The position numbers and the translations under genes were made by a program. From contig NZ_JMIB01000039.1 of assembly GCF_000695255.1 (NCBI RefSeq), forward strand, positions 1 through 45,374: 45,374 bases of DNA, read 5' to 3'. Source of the DNA: Photobacterium galatheae. Lineage in GTDB: Bacteria > Pseudomonadota > Gammaproteobacteria > Enterobacterales > Vibrionaceae. The stretch's first letter is position 1, and each line of letters begins with the position of its first letter. The notes under the pieces are model-generated. The model saw only the letters and a list, made by a program, of their open reading frames with translations. It searched no databases and was not told the origin of the DNA. Positions 23,485 through 32,290 of this stretch are shown piece by piece.

Positions 23485-25212
23485 ATGAAATGGGAACTCA
23501 GCGGTAAAGATACCGTAATTATCGATGACTTAAAATTCCACGTGGGTGCCAATTGGCTGCCGGCGATCAAGGAGAAATCTGGATTTTCCCGGAAGCTCAA
23601 GGTGAATAACCAGCTCATCACCTCTGGGACGACGATGGGGTGCATTATTGAGAATAAGTCAAATGCACAAATAGGCTCCTGCAATCAAGAGTTCAATGGG
23701 ATGCCATTGCTGGCTGCCAACTTTTTCGGAGAAGCGAACACACTTTACTTTGCAAAAGTCTCGAATGAGCTTTACTGGGTTGTGAGTTTTGATTCAGATG
23801 GATGTATCGATGTTGCGGATGATAGTGATAGTTTAAAAGAGTTATACCCGCTTAGAGATTACATTCGAGAGGTTGTTGATCTGTCTGATTCTTCCGCGAA
23901 GTTTCGGGTTGTGAATGTCGGAGACCGGGTTTATCTGGATGATCCATCCTTAGATCCCCGCGTCGAGCATCTGCCTTTATCTGAGGAAGAACTTAAATCT
24001 TTTAGTTCGCCAAAGGTCAGGGTGAAGCGGCAAGCGGGGAATCTGAAAACCAGAATCTATTTGGCTGGTCTTGTCTCTGTCGGAGGATTAGGCTTTCTTG
24101 CTTACTCTCTGGTAACGAGCTTGCCACAAGAAGTGATTGATATTCGAGATGGTGAACACAGCGCCTCTTTTACCTCGAAGTACAATCAGTTAAAGAAGAC
24201 ATTTAACAATATTTCTAATCTTGAGAAACAATCTCAAAGAATGTCTGAGGAAAAGGTGGTTTTATTAGGTAAGGAAGAATTTAATGATTATGTTTTATCG
24301 CGAGGTCTCACGAATGAAGAGATTATCGAAAATATTCTCAGGATCCGAGATATTTCGCCGCTTCATCTCAAAGGTTGGTCTCGAACTCTGGTGGCGTATA
24401 AAAACAATAAATTTGTCATCACCTATGTAAGAGACGGAAATCATCCGGTATCAGGGACCTATAAAGATCTCGATGAAGCACTTGTCAATTATCTCAAAGA
24501 GAAGCACGACACGATTGCAACTACGGTGAGTCTGTCAAACAGAGGCGAAGAGAGAGTGTATGACATCATGGTTGAAAGAAGACAGGGGCGCGAATACGCG
24601 GATTACCTAGAGGCAAAAAGAACATCAATTAACAATCGCGCGATTGCGATGGCGAAAATGCGTCAGGCTCAGCAGGAGTTAGACTCAGCGAAAAGAGAGA
24701 TTGAAACCGTTGAATCATCTGTAAATAGTTTAGGCATTTTTGAAAGAAGAGATGATCAGTCCATCGGATATATTTTAGAGAAAATTGATGAGATCCAAGC
24801 ATCGAAAAAAGATGTCTTAGTGAAGATGAATTCGGCGATTGATGAGTATCATTCCGTAGAAACCGTTGTTCCTCCTGAGCATTCAGACAGACTTCTTGGG
24901 GAGATGGGCATTGAATTAAACTTATATCCCATTTTTCAATCTACTGACTTGTATGCTTGGTCAAACCCAACCGAGACGCATCATTTTCCTTCGGGTATTT
25001 CGGATGACAGATTTAAAGACAGGAAGATCATTCAAGGCTCAACCATTAAGCTTAAAATTAAAGATGGTATCTTTGGTGTTTGGTCAGTCAGGAATGTGAT
25101 TGAGAAACCTTATATTTTTGTCGATGGTGTGCAAGTGAATGAATCTGTCGCTGGAGCTTCTATTGAAGTTGATATCTCAATCAATGAGTTGAATCAAGAT
25201 TTCATTTCGTAA
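23485..25212 (+). CDS. pilO: PilO-like type IVB pilus inner-membrane protein
   Basis: ATG 23485 gives 575 residues; an in-frame TTG six bases earlier is less likely. The N-terminal half is a PilO2-type cytoplasmic domain, with FHVGANWLPAI, NQEFNGMPLLAANFFGEANT and LYWVVSFDSDGCI. A single membrane helix follows at about residues 192-212 (YLAGLVSVGGLGFLAYSLVT). The periplasmic half contains a long coiled coil (RAIAMAKMRQAQQELDSAKR) and a small beta domain. PilO links the assembly ATPase and the secretin in type IVB pili. It lies between pilN and pilP as in IncI plasmids. Confidence 0.83.
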   Translation: MKWELSGKDTVIIDDLKFHVGANWLPAIKEKSGFSRKLKVNNQLITSGTTMGCIIENKSNAQIGSCNQEFNGMPLLAANFFGEANTLYFAKVSNELYWVVSFDSDGCIDVADDSDSLKELYPLRDYIREVVDLSDSSAKFRVVNVGDRVYLDDPSLDPRVEHLPLSEEELKSFSSPKVRVKRQAGNLKTRIYLAGLVSVGGLGFLAYSLVTSLPQEVIDIRDGEHSASFTSKYNQLKKTFNNISNLEKQSQRMSEEKVVLLGKEEFNDYVLSRGLTNEEIIENILRIRDISPLHLKGWSRTLVAYKNNKFVITYVRDGNHPVSGTYKDLDEALVNYLKEKHDTIATTVSLSNRGEERVYDIMVERRQGREYADYLEAKRTSINNRAIAMAKMRQAQQELDSAKREIETVESSVNSLGIFERRDDQSIGYILEKIDEIQASKKDVLVKMNSAIDEYHSVETVVPPEHSDRLLGEMGIELNLYPIFQSTDLYAWSNPTETHHFPSGISDDRFKDRKIIQGSTIKLKIKDGIFGVWSVRNVIEKPYIFVDGVQVNESVAGASIEVDISINELNQDFIS

Positions 25213-25218
25213 ATAATA

Positions 25219-26163
25219 ATGAATAAAAACATGAAGAAAATTAGATTAATATCCGCTCTTGGTGTATTGGCTTTTTCAGGTTATAGCTTTGCTTCTCAAT
25301 CCGATACTCATGAAGCTATTTTAGACTCGAAGAACATTGATATTCTGAATGGTCAGGAACATTACTGGAAAAAGCTGAGTGGCATTGAATCGGCGAAGAA
25401 CCAAGTCATTCAGTTGCAGATACAAAACAAAAACCTGCAAAAATCGGCAGGGATGATTGCGACAGGTACATCTGGTTCTTCATCAGCTGAGAGTGCACTT
25501 AATGAAGTAAATACGCTTCAGGAATTTCTCGATTTAAGTTTGATGCATCAAGCGATCCTCAAACCGGAGGAGGCGGGCGATCAAGCTGAGATTATCTCTG
25601 CGAATTCAGAAGTTTTAGCGCATAATATTGAAATCGCTGGAACGGTGGATGCAAGAGGAAATGCGGTCGGTGAGCCAAAGGATAAGGGTGTGGATGTCTC
25701 GAAAATCCAAAAAGAGCAGCAAAAGTTTTTTGAACAAATGGCTGACTTTTTGAACGCAAAGTTTTCTGATATCGAATCGAAAATTCAGCAGACGCCAGTG
25801 ATGCAAAGTCAGTTGGAACCTCAGGTTGACTCAGAGGTAGATGATGTGCCAAGTGAAGAAGTTCCCCAAGAAGAAGAGGCGATTAAATTTGATTACCAAT
25901 CGTCTTTTGAGTCTCCTTTTTATAAACCTGTCGGAAAGATTAAAAAGGTGACACCTTCTGGTGTTGAAGTTGTCATGGTTTATGAGTGGAAGGACTATGA
26001 TGAGGATACGGTATTTGCAACGACTGTGATTAAGAAAGGGGATAAGGAAGCAATTTTCTACCCGATGATCAGACATATTCATCAATATAAGATTGTTGAG
26101 TTCTCAGAATCGAAGATTAAACTTCTGGATGCGAATGATGAAGAGATTATTATCACAAGATAA
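25219..26163 (+). CDS. pilP: PilP-like periplasmic pilus protein
   Basis: This 314-residue protein has a signal peptide ending SGYSFA. An Ala/Gln/Glu-rich helical region follows, then an acidic linker (PSEEVPQEEEA). A C-terminal beta domain (SPFYKPVGKIKKVTPSGVEVVM to KIKLLDANDEEIII) resembles the small PilP lipid-free periplasmic domains that bind the secretin. Assignment depends mainly on its place after pilO and the domain layout. It starts 6 nt after the pilO stop and is the last gene before a long structured non-coding stretch. Confidence 0.65.
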   Translation: MNKNMKKIRLISALGVLAFSGYSFASQSDTHEAILDSKNIDILNGQEHYWKKLSGIESAKNQVIQLQIQNKNLQKSAGMIATGTSGSSSAESALNEVNTLQEFLDLSLMHQAILKPEEAGDQAEIISANSEVLAHNIEIAGTVDARGNAVGEPKDKGVDVSKIQKEQQKFFEQMADFLNAKFSDIESKIQQTPVMQSQLEPQVDSEVDDVPSEEVPQEEEAIKFDYQSSFESPFYKPVGKIKKVTPSGVEVVMVYEWKDYDEDTVFATTVIKKGDKEAIFYPMIRHIHQYKIVEFSESKIKLLDANDEEIIITR

Positions 26164-26364
26164 TAATTTCTTCACCTGTCGCGGCTTACACTTGATATGA
26201 CACATCTTCGAGTGAGTCCTGACTCGCGCGTATAGTCAGCCAGCAGGATTTATCACTCCAAATTGGGCAAACGTGTTTTATTCAGGATGCAATGTATGCC
26301 TCGTTCAATGGTATGTCGCGCATCAATTTCGTACCAATCTCAGTATTTTCTGATGCGCGCCAGA

Positions 26365-26388
26365 CACTCTTTGCGAGCACAAAGAGTG
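26365..26388. repeat. 9-bp hairpin in the structured region
   Basis: CACTCTTTG (26365-26373) pairs perfectly with CAAAGAGTG (26380-26388) across a 6-nt loop. It is not followed by a T-run on the plus strand. Confidence 0.7.
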
Positions 26389-26426
26389 CCCAGAAATGCT
26401 TTTTTTTCTCTGGTGCTGGCCGGGCC

Positions 26427-26455
26427 GGTTGTAGGCGCTCCCTGCGCCGACAACC
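26427..26455. repeat. interrupted GC-rich hairpin
   Basis: GGTTGT, one unpaired A, GGCGC, loop TCCCT, GCGCC, one unpaired G, ACAACC. This gives 11 paired bases with a single symmetric mismatch, as in a structured RNA or protein-bound ssDNA site. Confidence 0.7.
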
Positions 26456-26456
26456 T

Positions 26457-26478
26457 AAAAATTCATCCATGAATTTTT
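26457..26478. repeat. 10-bp perfect palindrome
   Basis: AAAAATTCAT, CC, ATGAATTTTT: ten paired bases around a 2-bp centre. As hairpin it would end in a T tract, so it can also serve as a weak terminator in both directions. Confidence 0.7.
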
Positions 26479-26507
26479 CCCTGGGACTATGAATGACTTG
26501 GGCTTTC

Positions 26508-26643
26508 GAGTGTGATTGAACCATACCGTTTGAAAGCGGCCTGTCGGTTCGGCTCCAATCCAGGAAAGGAAACTGACAGATTGCATTCAAACCTAATCCA
26601 AATCACACTCATTCACTTCAGCCGCTTTTTGGTGAATGTGATT
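26508..26643. repeat. nested hairpin with two alternative partners
   Basis: GAGTGTGATT (26508-26517) pairs with AATCACACTC (26601-26610). Inside it GTTTGAA (26528-26534) pairs with TTCAAAC (26586-26592), and CTGTCGGTT (26541-26549) pairs with AACTGACAG (26571-26579) through one G-T. The AATCAC arm can instead pair with GTGATT at 26638-26643, together with ATTCAC/GTGAAT (26611-26616 / 26632-26637). The two folds exclude each other. Confidence 0.6.
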
Positions 26644-26653
26644 CCCTCAACGA

Positions 26654-28537
26654 TCAGGCTACCTGCTGAATCTCTTGTTGTATTTCTTCAGCAATAACGC
26701 CAAGAAGCGCAACAAAGGCATCTGATGAGTGAAATGCATCATCTTCAGCGTGCTTGTTTGTGGCGAAGCGTTCTCCTCTTGCACCATCAAGGACTGTGGT
26801 TGAGGTATCGGCCTTTTTACCCAATAAGCTGTGTTGCGCTGTATCAAATTTGTTTGCGCTGAGGAAGTAGACGACCATCACCTCCTCGACTTGTCCGATA
26901 CGGTGCGCCCTGTCTTCACATTGTTCGGCAATTCTGGGCGACCAAGGTTGCTGAACCATGCCGATAATATTACCCGCGGTCAGGGTGATCCCCGCATATC
27001 CGGCACCGATTGTTAAATAGGCAAATTTGCATGTCGGATCGCTCTGGTATTTCAGTTTTTCTTCTTCTCGTTTATCACCCGCAATATCACCGGTGATAAG
27101 GATGTCGCTATATTCAGGGTATTTTTCCCGCAGTCGATCCCTGAGTTTGTTGAGGACGCTCTTGTGCTGGAAGAACAGAATGAATTTGTTCTCTGGGTTG
27201 TTCTCCAGCATATCGATAATACTTTCAGCAACGTTTTCCACCTTGCTTAACCCAGATTCCTCGTACAGTTTAAAAATAGGGTCTTTTTTGCGCCTTTCGT
27301 CATCGTTCATCGACTCCAGATCTGATTCTGGCAGTGCTTCGGTCTGAAGGCCAATCGCTTTACGGATCTCATCTGTCGATTTTCGGACTGAGAATCTGTT
27401 CTTGATGAGTATTGGTTTTGCAGTCTCTTTCAGGTTGTCCATGAACGCATCAAATGCTGAATCCTGACTGGTGATGTTGAGGGTTTGGGTGGTTCTGTGT
27501 TTCTCCGGTAACTGGGAGAGCACATCGACCTTGAGTCGTCGTACCATGTATTCATGACGAATAATCGTCATCAGCTCTTCTATGTTTGATGCGCCATAGT
27601 CCCACCAAACAGTTTGCGTTTTGTTTATTTTTCGCCAGTGGCCTTCACAGTATCTTTCCGTGAACGTGTGGTAATCATTCCATCGAACCGGGTCAAGTCC
27701 GTGGAGGAGGGCAAACATCTCTCTCACGTAGTTCAGGATAGGCGTTCCGGTGAGCGGAACGTAGCACTTTGCAAAGTGAGCCAGCTCAATCAGGGTCGAG
27801 CCGACCTGGGTGTCTTTTTCTTTACCGGTATGGGCTTCATCTGAAATCAAGATGCCGTTCACATTGAGGTATTCTTTTAACGCTTTGGCATGATTTACTG
27901 CATATCTATAGGTGCAGATAGAAATTAATTGCCCTGGCTTTTTTGAAGTATCGTCTAAGACGCAAATGTCATCTTCGTTTATAAAGTCCAGAAATCTTAA
28001 AAGCTCGGACTTCCAGTTATAAAGCACGCTTTTGGGGCAGACAATCACCGCGGGTAAATTTTTTCTAAATAAACCGATAATCCCACAAGCTTGAAGGGTT
28101 TTACCGAGACCCATATCATCCGCGATCAGAATTCGGCCCTGTTTATTTCTGGCCTGCTCAATGCCTGCGAGCTGATATCCAAATGGCGAGAACCCATCCC
28201 GGAACCCGATAGCCGACACATCAAAGTTTTCTGATGGGTTTTCAGCAAATGAATCGTGATAAGCCCATTTTTCGACATCAAGCTGGGCTTCTTCTGCGGT
28301 TTGCCCAAATTCACTTAGACCTACAATTTCTTGTATTCTTGGGGATAGTTTGACGTATGAACCAATCTCCCGGATATGCTGAATGACCTCTTTTGCTCGA
28401 CTGAGGGAGGTTTCATAGACTTCATTGCTTGGGTTCCATCTGAGTCTGAGCGGTTCCAACCGAGATTTTTTCCATAGGTTGTGTTCATACCTGACGGTCA
28501 GCAGACCATACTCAGCGTCTAACTCAATGCGATCCAT
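26654..28537 (-). CDS. SNF2-family helicase/translocase
   Basis: This 627-residue superfamily 2 ATPase has Walker A DDMGLGKT at about residue 140, motif II DEAH (SDEAHT) at about 233, and motif III PLTGTPILN. The helicase C domain has LITGDIAGDKREEE, TLTAGNIIGMVQQPWSP and the motif VI form QCEDRAHRIGQ. QCEDRAHRIGQ and the compact size recall SMARCAL1-type annealing helicases, which rewind DNA. The N-terminal 80 residues are a small accessory domain. It is the last gene of the minus-strand block, separated from topoisomerase III by a terminator. A role in handling replication or transfer intermediates is inferred from the company it keeps. Confidence 0.85.
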   Translation of the reverse strand: MDRIELDAEYGLLTVRYEHNLWKKSRLEPLRLRWNPSNEVYETSLSRAKEVIQHIREIGSYVKLSPRIQEIVGLSEFGQTAEEAQLDVEKWAYHDSFAENPSENFDVSAIGFRDGFSPFGYQLAGIEQARNKQGRILIADDMGLGKTLQACGIIGLFRKNLPAVIVCPKSVLYNWKSELLRFLDFINEDDICVLDDTSKKPGQLISICTYRYAVNHAKALKEYLNVNGILISDEAHTGKEKDTQVGSTLIELAHFAKCYVPLTGTPILNYVREMFALLHGLDPVRWNDYHTFTERYCEGHWRKINKTQTVWWDYGASNIEELMTIIRHEYMVRRLKVDVLSQLPEKHRTTQTLNITSQDSAFDAFMDNLKETAKPILIKNRFSVRKSTDEIRKAIGLQTEALPESDLESMNDDERRKKDPIFKLYEESGLSKVENVAESIIDMLENNPENKFILFFQHKSVLNKLRDRLREKYPEYSDILITGDIAGDKREEEKLKYQSDPTCKFAYLTIGAGYAGITLTAGNIIGMVQQPWSPRIAEQCEDRAHRIGQVEEVMVVYFLSANKFDTAQHSLLGKKADTSTTVLDGARGERFATNKHAEDDAFHSSDAFVALLGVIAEEIQQEIQQVA

Positions 28538-28555
28538 AGACTCACTGCCAAAACA

Positions 28556-28590
28556 AAAAAAGATGGGCGCATTCTAACACCCATCTTTTC
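28556..28590 (-). terminator. terminator after topoisomerase III gene
   Basis: On the minus strand AAAAGATGGG, a 12-nt loop and CCCATCTTTTTTT form a 10-bp stem with a T tract. It lies between the topoisomerase stop and the SNF2 start, so SNF2 likely has its own promoter or depends on read-through. Confidence 0.8.
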
Positions 28591-28613
28591 GTAAATGAAT
28601 TGTATGTCAGTCG

Positions 28614-31268
28614 CTAGTCATTCAGCAGAAGGATGGGTTTGCCATGGTTATCTTTTGCACTAAACCGACATTGTTTTTGGGTCTTGTAGTTACTGCATCC
28701 CCAGAACACGCGATCATTCCAGGCTATTTGTCTTAAGACGCCGGATTTACAGCTTGGACACGGCACTTCTGGCACTTCAGTGATCGGTTCATCATCTTTG
28801 TCCGCGTAAGATGCTCGACATCGAATGTTTGAGACTTCCCGATTTGAGCAAAGCCAAAATTTTTTCCCGTCACTTTTTCGAGTGAACTGACGAAGTTCAC
28901 CATCACATTTTGGGCATGGTGCTGTGTTGTACACGGTGTTGACAGATTTTTCTTTTCCGACCGTGAGGTTATTGTCTGCATAATAGGTGTTGCATTTTTT
29001 GTGAGAGCACTGCCAGTAAGCAAACATTTTATCCGCTGAGTACCCATAATTGATATGAGAAGCGCATTTCTTGCAAAAGTTGACCGGAACGCATGGTTGG
29101 TTGTCTTTGTCTGGCACAACGAGGCGACAGGGTTTGCAGTACCAGGCAAATTTCTCTTTTGTGCTTTTGAATTTAAACCGAGACAGTGTGTTTTGGTGGC
29201 ATTTGGGGCATGGGGTGGGGGCAGACCTTGGCACAGGTTTGCCATCTTTCTCACTAAAACGGGCATGACAATCCGTACACTTCCAGAACTGTTTTTTCTC
29301 TCGATTGGTTCTCTGAGTCATGGTGCCGGTTTTGCAAGAGAAACATGTTTCGGTTTTCACGAGAAACTTGTTCAATTTGCAGTCACCTCGTTTGATTGAG
29401 GTGATAATCTCCTTGGTTGACGTTTGATACGCGTTCAGAAGCGCTTCATAAGTCAGCTCCCCTTTTTCGATTTGCCAAAAAGCGTGCTCCAGCTTGGCGG
29501 TGAGAGATAAGTCGAGTAGCATCGGTGGAGCAATCTCTGCGATAACCAGCCCTTTTTCAGTCAGTTGGAAGTGCTTTTGATTCCCTTTCAGGCTGTAAAA
29601 GCCATTCGCGAGCATTTGTTTTAGAATGGTCGCTCGCGTTGATTCTCGTCCGATGCCTTGTTGTCGTTCTTTTAAGACTTTTTTTAATGGGTTGTTTTCA
29701 ATCAATTTGGCCGGATTTTTGAGGATCTGGAGAATTTTTGCCTCAGTATACAAGGCGGGAATTTGGGTTTTTCCTGTCCGAGTGAAGACGGCAGTGTCTG
29801 TCGTGACTGTTCCTTGCTCGACCATTGGAAGAGATTTATCCGATTCCTGCTCTGACGCATCATCCAGCGAAGCGCTATTGTAACCTTTCTGGGCTTGCTT
29901 CCACCCTGGGTTCACCATGATGTTGCCGGTTGCTTTGAATTGGGCATCGTCAATGTCAACCAGGATTGTGGTATTGTCGTATTCGTAATTCGGAAGGAAC
30001 TGCATCATGTATCGACGACAAATCATCTCGTAAACAACCTGCTCATCCGACCCTAATTGGTCGAAAGGAGCCTTCATTCGGGTGGGTAGAATCGCATGGT
30101 GGTTGTCAAACTTACTTGTATCCCAGGTTGAATTTTTAACGTTTGGATTGATCCCTTGAATGCCTTGTGCAAATTCAAGCTGAGATAAATTGGAAAGAAC
30201 TACGGCCGCATAGTGATGCGCATCCTCAGGGAAGTAGTTGTTATCTGTACGCGGGTAAGTGACGTACTTTTTATCATAAAGGGATTGGGTGGCAGCAAGT
30301 GTATCTGCGGCGGTCATGCCAAATTTTTGATTCATGTCGATTTGCAAGTCACTCAGACTGTACCCTTTGGGGCACTCAGTCTGTTTTCTCTGCTTTGTCG
30401 ATGACGAGATAACCCCGTTTTTCCCGTTGAGTTGCGTGGTCAGGGTATCAACGAACGCTTTTGCTCGTTTGCTGTGATAGCCATCTGACCTGGCATCGAG
30501 AATGTCTGATTCTTCCTTTGATGGCATGTACTTTAGTTCAAAAGATGCACCACCAACGCAGGCGTTTGCATGAACTTCGTATGTGTTTTGAGGCACAAAG
30601 GTCTCTCTGGCGACATGGTTCATGTGAAGGATCTGAATGATGGCGGTTTGGACCCGACCCGCATTGAGTGGTTTTGAGATTTTATCCTTGTTGTAAGCGG
30701 TGAGGCCAACCGTTGTGTTTATCCCAACGATCCAGTCAATGTGTGATCGTGCAAGCCCTGCTTTGCCGATCAACTCAGTTTTCTTCGCTGAAAATTCATT
30801 GGCCAGGCAGGCTTTGATGTCTCCGACTTCTAATGAGGTTGGTAGTACGCGAGTCAAAGTTCCCTGAAATTGGCTGTATGTGATCACCTCACGGCCAAGG
30901 AGTTCACCTTCGGCATCTGGGTCGGTGGCAAGACAGACGGTGTTTGCTTTTTTGATCAAGCTTAAGACATGATTGAGAATTTTTCGTTTGTATGCGTTGT
31001 CTTCTTTGCCGAATGGGGTGACTTTATCCTGAATGGGTCTTAAGACGAAAGGATCTGGCAATATCGGGAGGTCGTTTAAGTCCCATTTTGCGTATTTAGG
31101 GTCGTAGTCTTTTGCATCAATGAGTTCAAGGACGTGTCCTGATAACCATGTGACGACATCACCATTGCTGGTGACGTAAGATAAGCCATCACTACCCGCG
31201 GATTTTCTCCCCAATACAGGAATAAACGCTTCTGCAACATGCTTGTTTTCAGTGATGTATAGCTTCAT
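28614..31268 (-). CDS. topB: type IA DNA topoisomerase III (TopB/TraE-like)
   Basis: This 884-residue type IA topoisomerase relaxes and decatenates DNA through a 5'-phosphotyrosine link. A TOPRIM domain opens the protein (MKLYITENKHVAEAF, then CLATDPDAEGELLGREV). The active-site Tyr is Tyr338 in TYPRTDNNYFPED. The C-terminal third holds about five treble-clef zinc units of the topoisomerase C4 type (for example CFSCKTGTM/CTDC, CPKCHQNTLS/CKPC, CKKC/CNTYY, CPKCDGEL and CPSCKSGVL). It is longer than chromosomal TopB and closest in layout to plasmid-borne enzymes. It follows the Sel1-like gene by 3 nt, so it is in the same operon. Confidence 0.92.
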   Translation of the reverse strand: MKLYITENKHVAEAFIPVLGRKSAGSDGLSYVTSNGDVVTWLSGHVLELIDAKDYDPKYAKWDLNDLPILPDPFVLRPIQDKVTPFGKEDNAYKRKILNHVLSLIKKANTVCLATDPDAEGELLGREVITYSQFQGTLTRVLPTSLEVGDIKACLANEFSAKKTELIGKAGLARSHIDWIVGINTTVGLTAYNKDKISKPLNAGRVQTAIIQILHMNHVARETFVPQNTYEVHANACVGGASFELKYMPSKEESDILDARSDGYHSKRAKAFVDTLTTQLNGKNGVISSSTKQRKQTECPKGYSLSDLQIDMNQKFGMTAADTLAATQSLYDKKYVTYPRTDNNYFPEDAHHYAAVVLSNLSQLEFAQGIQGINPNVKNSTWDTSKFDNHHAILPTRMKAPFDQLGSDEQVVYEMICRRYMMQFLPNYEYDNTTILVDIDDAQFKATGNIMVNPGWKQAQKGYNSASLDDASEQESDKSLPMVEQGTVTTDTAVFTRTGKTQIPALYTEAKILQILKNPAKLIENNPLKKVLKERQQGIGRESTRATILKQMLANGFYSLKGNQKHFQLTEKGLVIAEIAPPMLLDLSLTAKLEHAFWQIEKGELTYEALLNAYQTSTKEIITSIKRGDCKLNKFLVKTETCFSCKTGTMTQRTNREKKQFWKCTDCHARFSEKDGKPVPRSAPTPCPKCHQNTLSRFKFKSTKEKFAWYCKPCRLVVPDKDNQPCVPVNFCKKCASHINYGYSADKMFAYWQCSHKKCNTYYADNNLTVGKEKSVNTVYNTAPCPKCDGELRQFTRKSDGKKFWLCSNREVSNIRCRASYADKDDEPITEVPEVPCPSCKSGVLRQIAWNDRVFWGCSNYKTQKQCRFSAKDNHGKPILLLND

Positions 31269-31271
31269 GAT

Positions 31272-31964
31272 TTAGCTCGGCGAATAGGTCAAATCTGTTC
31301 TTAAGTTCTTTATTCTTTGTTCAATGATTGCTTTGCTTTTTTCATCTGGTGAAGATGCCGCTTCTATCTGTAGTAGGATAATGAATTCAGCGGCTGACTT
31401 CACGCAGCCTTTCTCCATATTTTGAGCGAAGATTTCTTTTGCTTTTTGGTTCTGTCCAAAAGTTCGGAAAAGCGCTCCCAGCAGATATCCGGCCTCGATG
31501 TTACCACATTCAAACCCGAGGGTAAGGCATTTCATGGCATTTTGAGGATGCCTGAACTCAAGTTTTCCGATTCTGTCTTTGACGCCATTCATGAAGATTG
31601 AACCCAGCAGGAGTATTGCCTTTTGGACTTTTTTCCGAGTCAGCGTGGATAAAACCCTTACGGCATCGGCGTTCATTTTTTTTCCCAGAAGCTCTCGAGC
31701 GTGCGTGAGTAGGCTGCGTGCCAAATCTTTTGAAGGATTTTCTCTGAAATTCATTTCTAACTCTTTGATTTTTGTAAGATCAGGAGAAAGAAGTTTCAGG
31801 ACTTTTCCGATCGCTCGATTGGCAATGATACCTAATCCATCGATAGAAAATTTAGATTCTTGAGGGCTATCGACTTTTGCGAGAGCAACATAAGACTCGT
31901 GGGTAAGATGTCGAATGGCCTTTTGCTTTTGTCTTAATTGACTAATCTCTCTGGAGTTTGTCAT
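31272..31964 (-). CDS. Sel1-like helical repeat protein
   Basis: This 230-residue soluble protein is almost wholly helical. Sel1/TPR-like units are seen in the second half: AVRVLSTLTRKKVQKAILLLGSIFMNG, NAMKCLTLGFECGNIEAGYLLGALF, and KAKEIFAQNMEKGCVKSAAEF. No enzyme motifs, signal peptide or membrane helices are seen. It overlaps the coiled-coil gene by 23 nt and ends 3 nt before topoisomerase III, so it is translated from the same message. It may be an adaptor of the secretion apparatus; function unknown. Confidence 0.6.
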   Translation of the reverse strand: MTNSREISQLRQKQKAIRHLTHESYVALAKVDSPQESKFSIDGLGIIANRAIGKVLKLLSPDLTKIKELEMNFRENPSKDLARSLLTHARELLGKKMNADAVRVLSTLTRKKVQKAILLLGSIFMNGVKDRIGKLEFRHPQNAMKCLTLGFECGNIEAGYLLGALFRTFGQNQKAKEIFAQNMEKGCVKSAAEFIILLQIEAASSPDEKSKAIIEQRIKNLRTDLTYSPS

Positions 31965-32280
31965 AGCCTAAATGATTACTTTTTTGATTTTCAATTTTTT
32001 CGGCCTCACTTTTAAGCTTGAGGTTATGTTCTGAGGATAGTTTCATATCTTTTGTCAGGGTGTTTGCAAGCCCAGCTTGAAGTGTGGCCTCAAGGTTTTG
32101 CGATAACACTTCAAGGTTGGAAAGATCACTGATGTCAGATTTAAAGTCTTCAATGATGGTGAGAAGCTCATGGATTGAAGCTTCATCTAAATTATCGACA
32201 TCAATGTGATTGAAAATGTCGATAAACTCACCAATCTCTTCTTTGATTTTCTGATTTATGGATGAAATTTTATGACTCAT
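31942..32280 (-). CDS. small coiled-coil protein, unknown
   Basis: This 112-residue acidic, helical protein has long predicted coiled coils (for example EEIGEFIDIFNHIDVDNLDEA and DISDLSNLEVLSQNLEATLQ). It has no cysteine, signal or membrane segment, and I do not recognise a family. It starts 10 nt after the dotI stop and overlaps the Sel1-like gene, so it belongs to the dotJ-dotI operon. A -10-like TATCAT lies 12 nt before its ATG. Confidence 0.6.
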   Translation of the reverse strand: MSHKISSINQKIKEEIGEFIDIFNHIDVDNLDEASIHELLTIIEDFKSDISDLSNLEVLSQNLEATLQAGLANTLTKDMKLSSEHNLKLKSEAEKIENQKSNHLGYDKLQRD

Positions 32281-32290
32281 GATTCTTAAT

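Larger units (their letters stand above)
26164..26653. other. 490-bp non-coding region rich in inverted repeats
   Basis: Between the convergent pilP and SNF2 genes I see no credible gene. Instead at least seven inverted repeats follow one another: GAGTC/GACTC (26214-26225), GCGCATCA/TGATGCGC (26318-26358), CACTCTTTG/CAAAGAGTG, CCAGA/TCTGG, GGTTGT-GGCGC/GCGCC-ACAACC, AAAAATTCAT/ATGAATTTTT, and a 103-nt nested structure (26508-26610). This density suggests a folded single strand or RNA. Candidates are an origin of transfer or replication, a single-strand initiation site, or a structured non-coding RNA. No relaxase gene, iterons or DnaA boxes are visible nearby to choose among them. Confidence 0.6.

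Noticed and set aside
26282..26590. A 102-codon minus-strand frame in the structured non-coding region
   Set aside because: It has Arg/Pro-rich, low-logic composition, covers several hairpins and has no ribosome binding site; the palindromes explain the DNA better than a protein.
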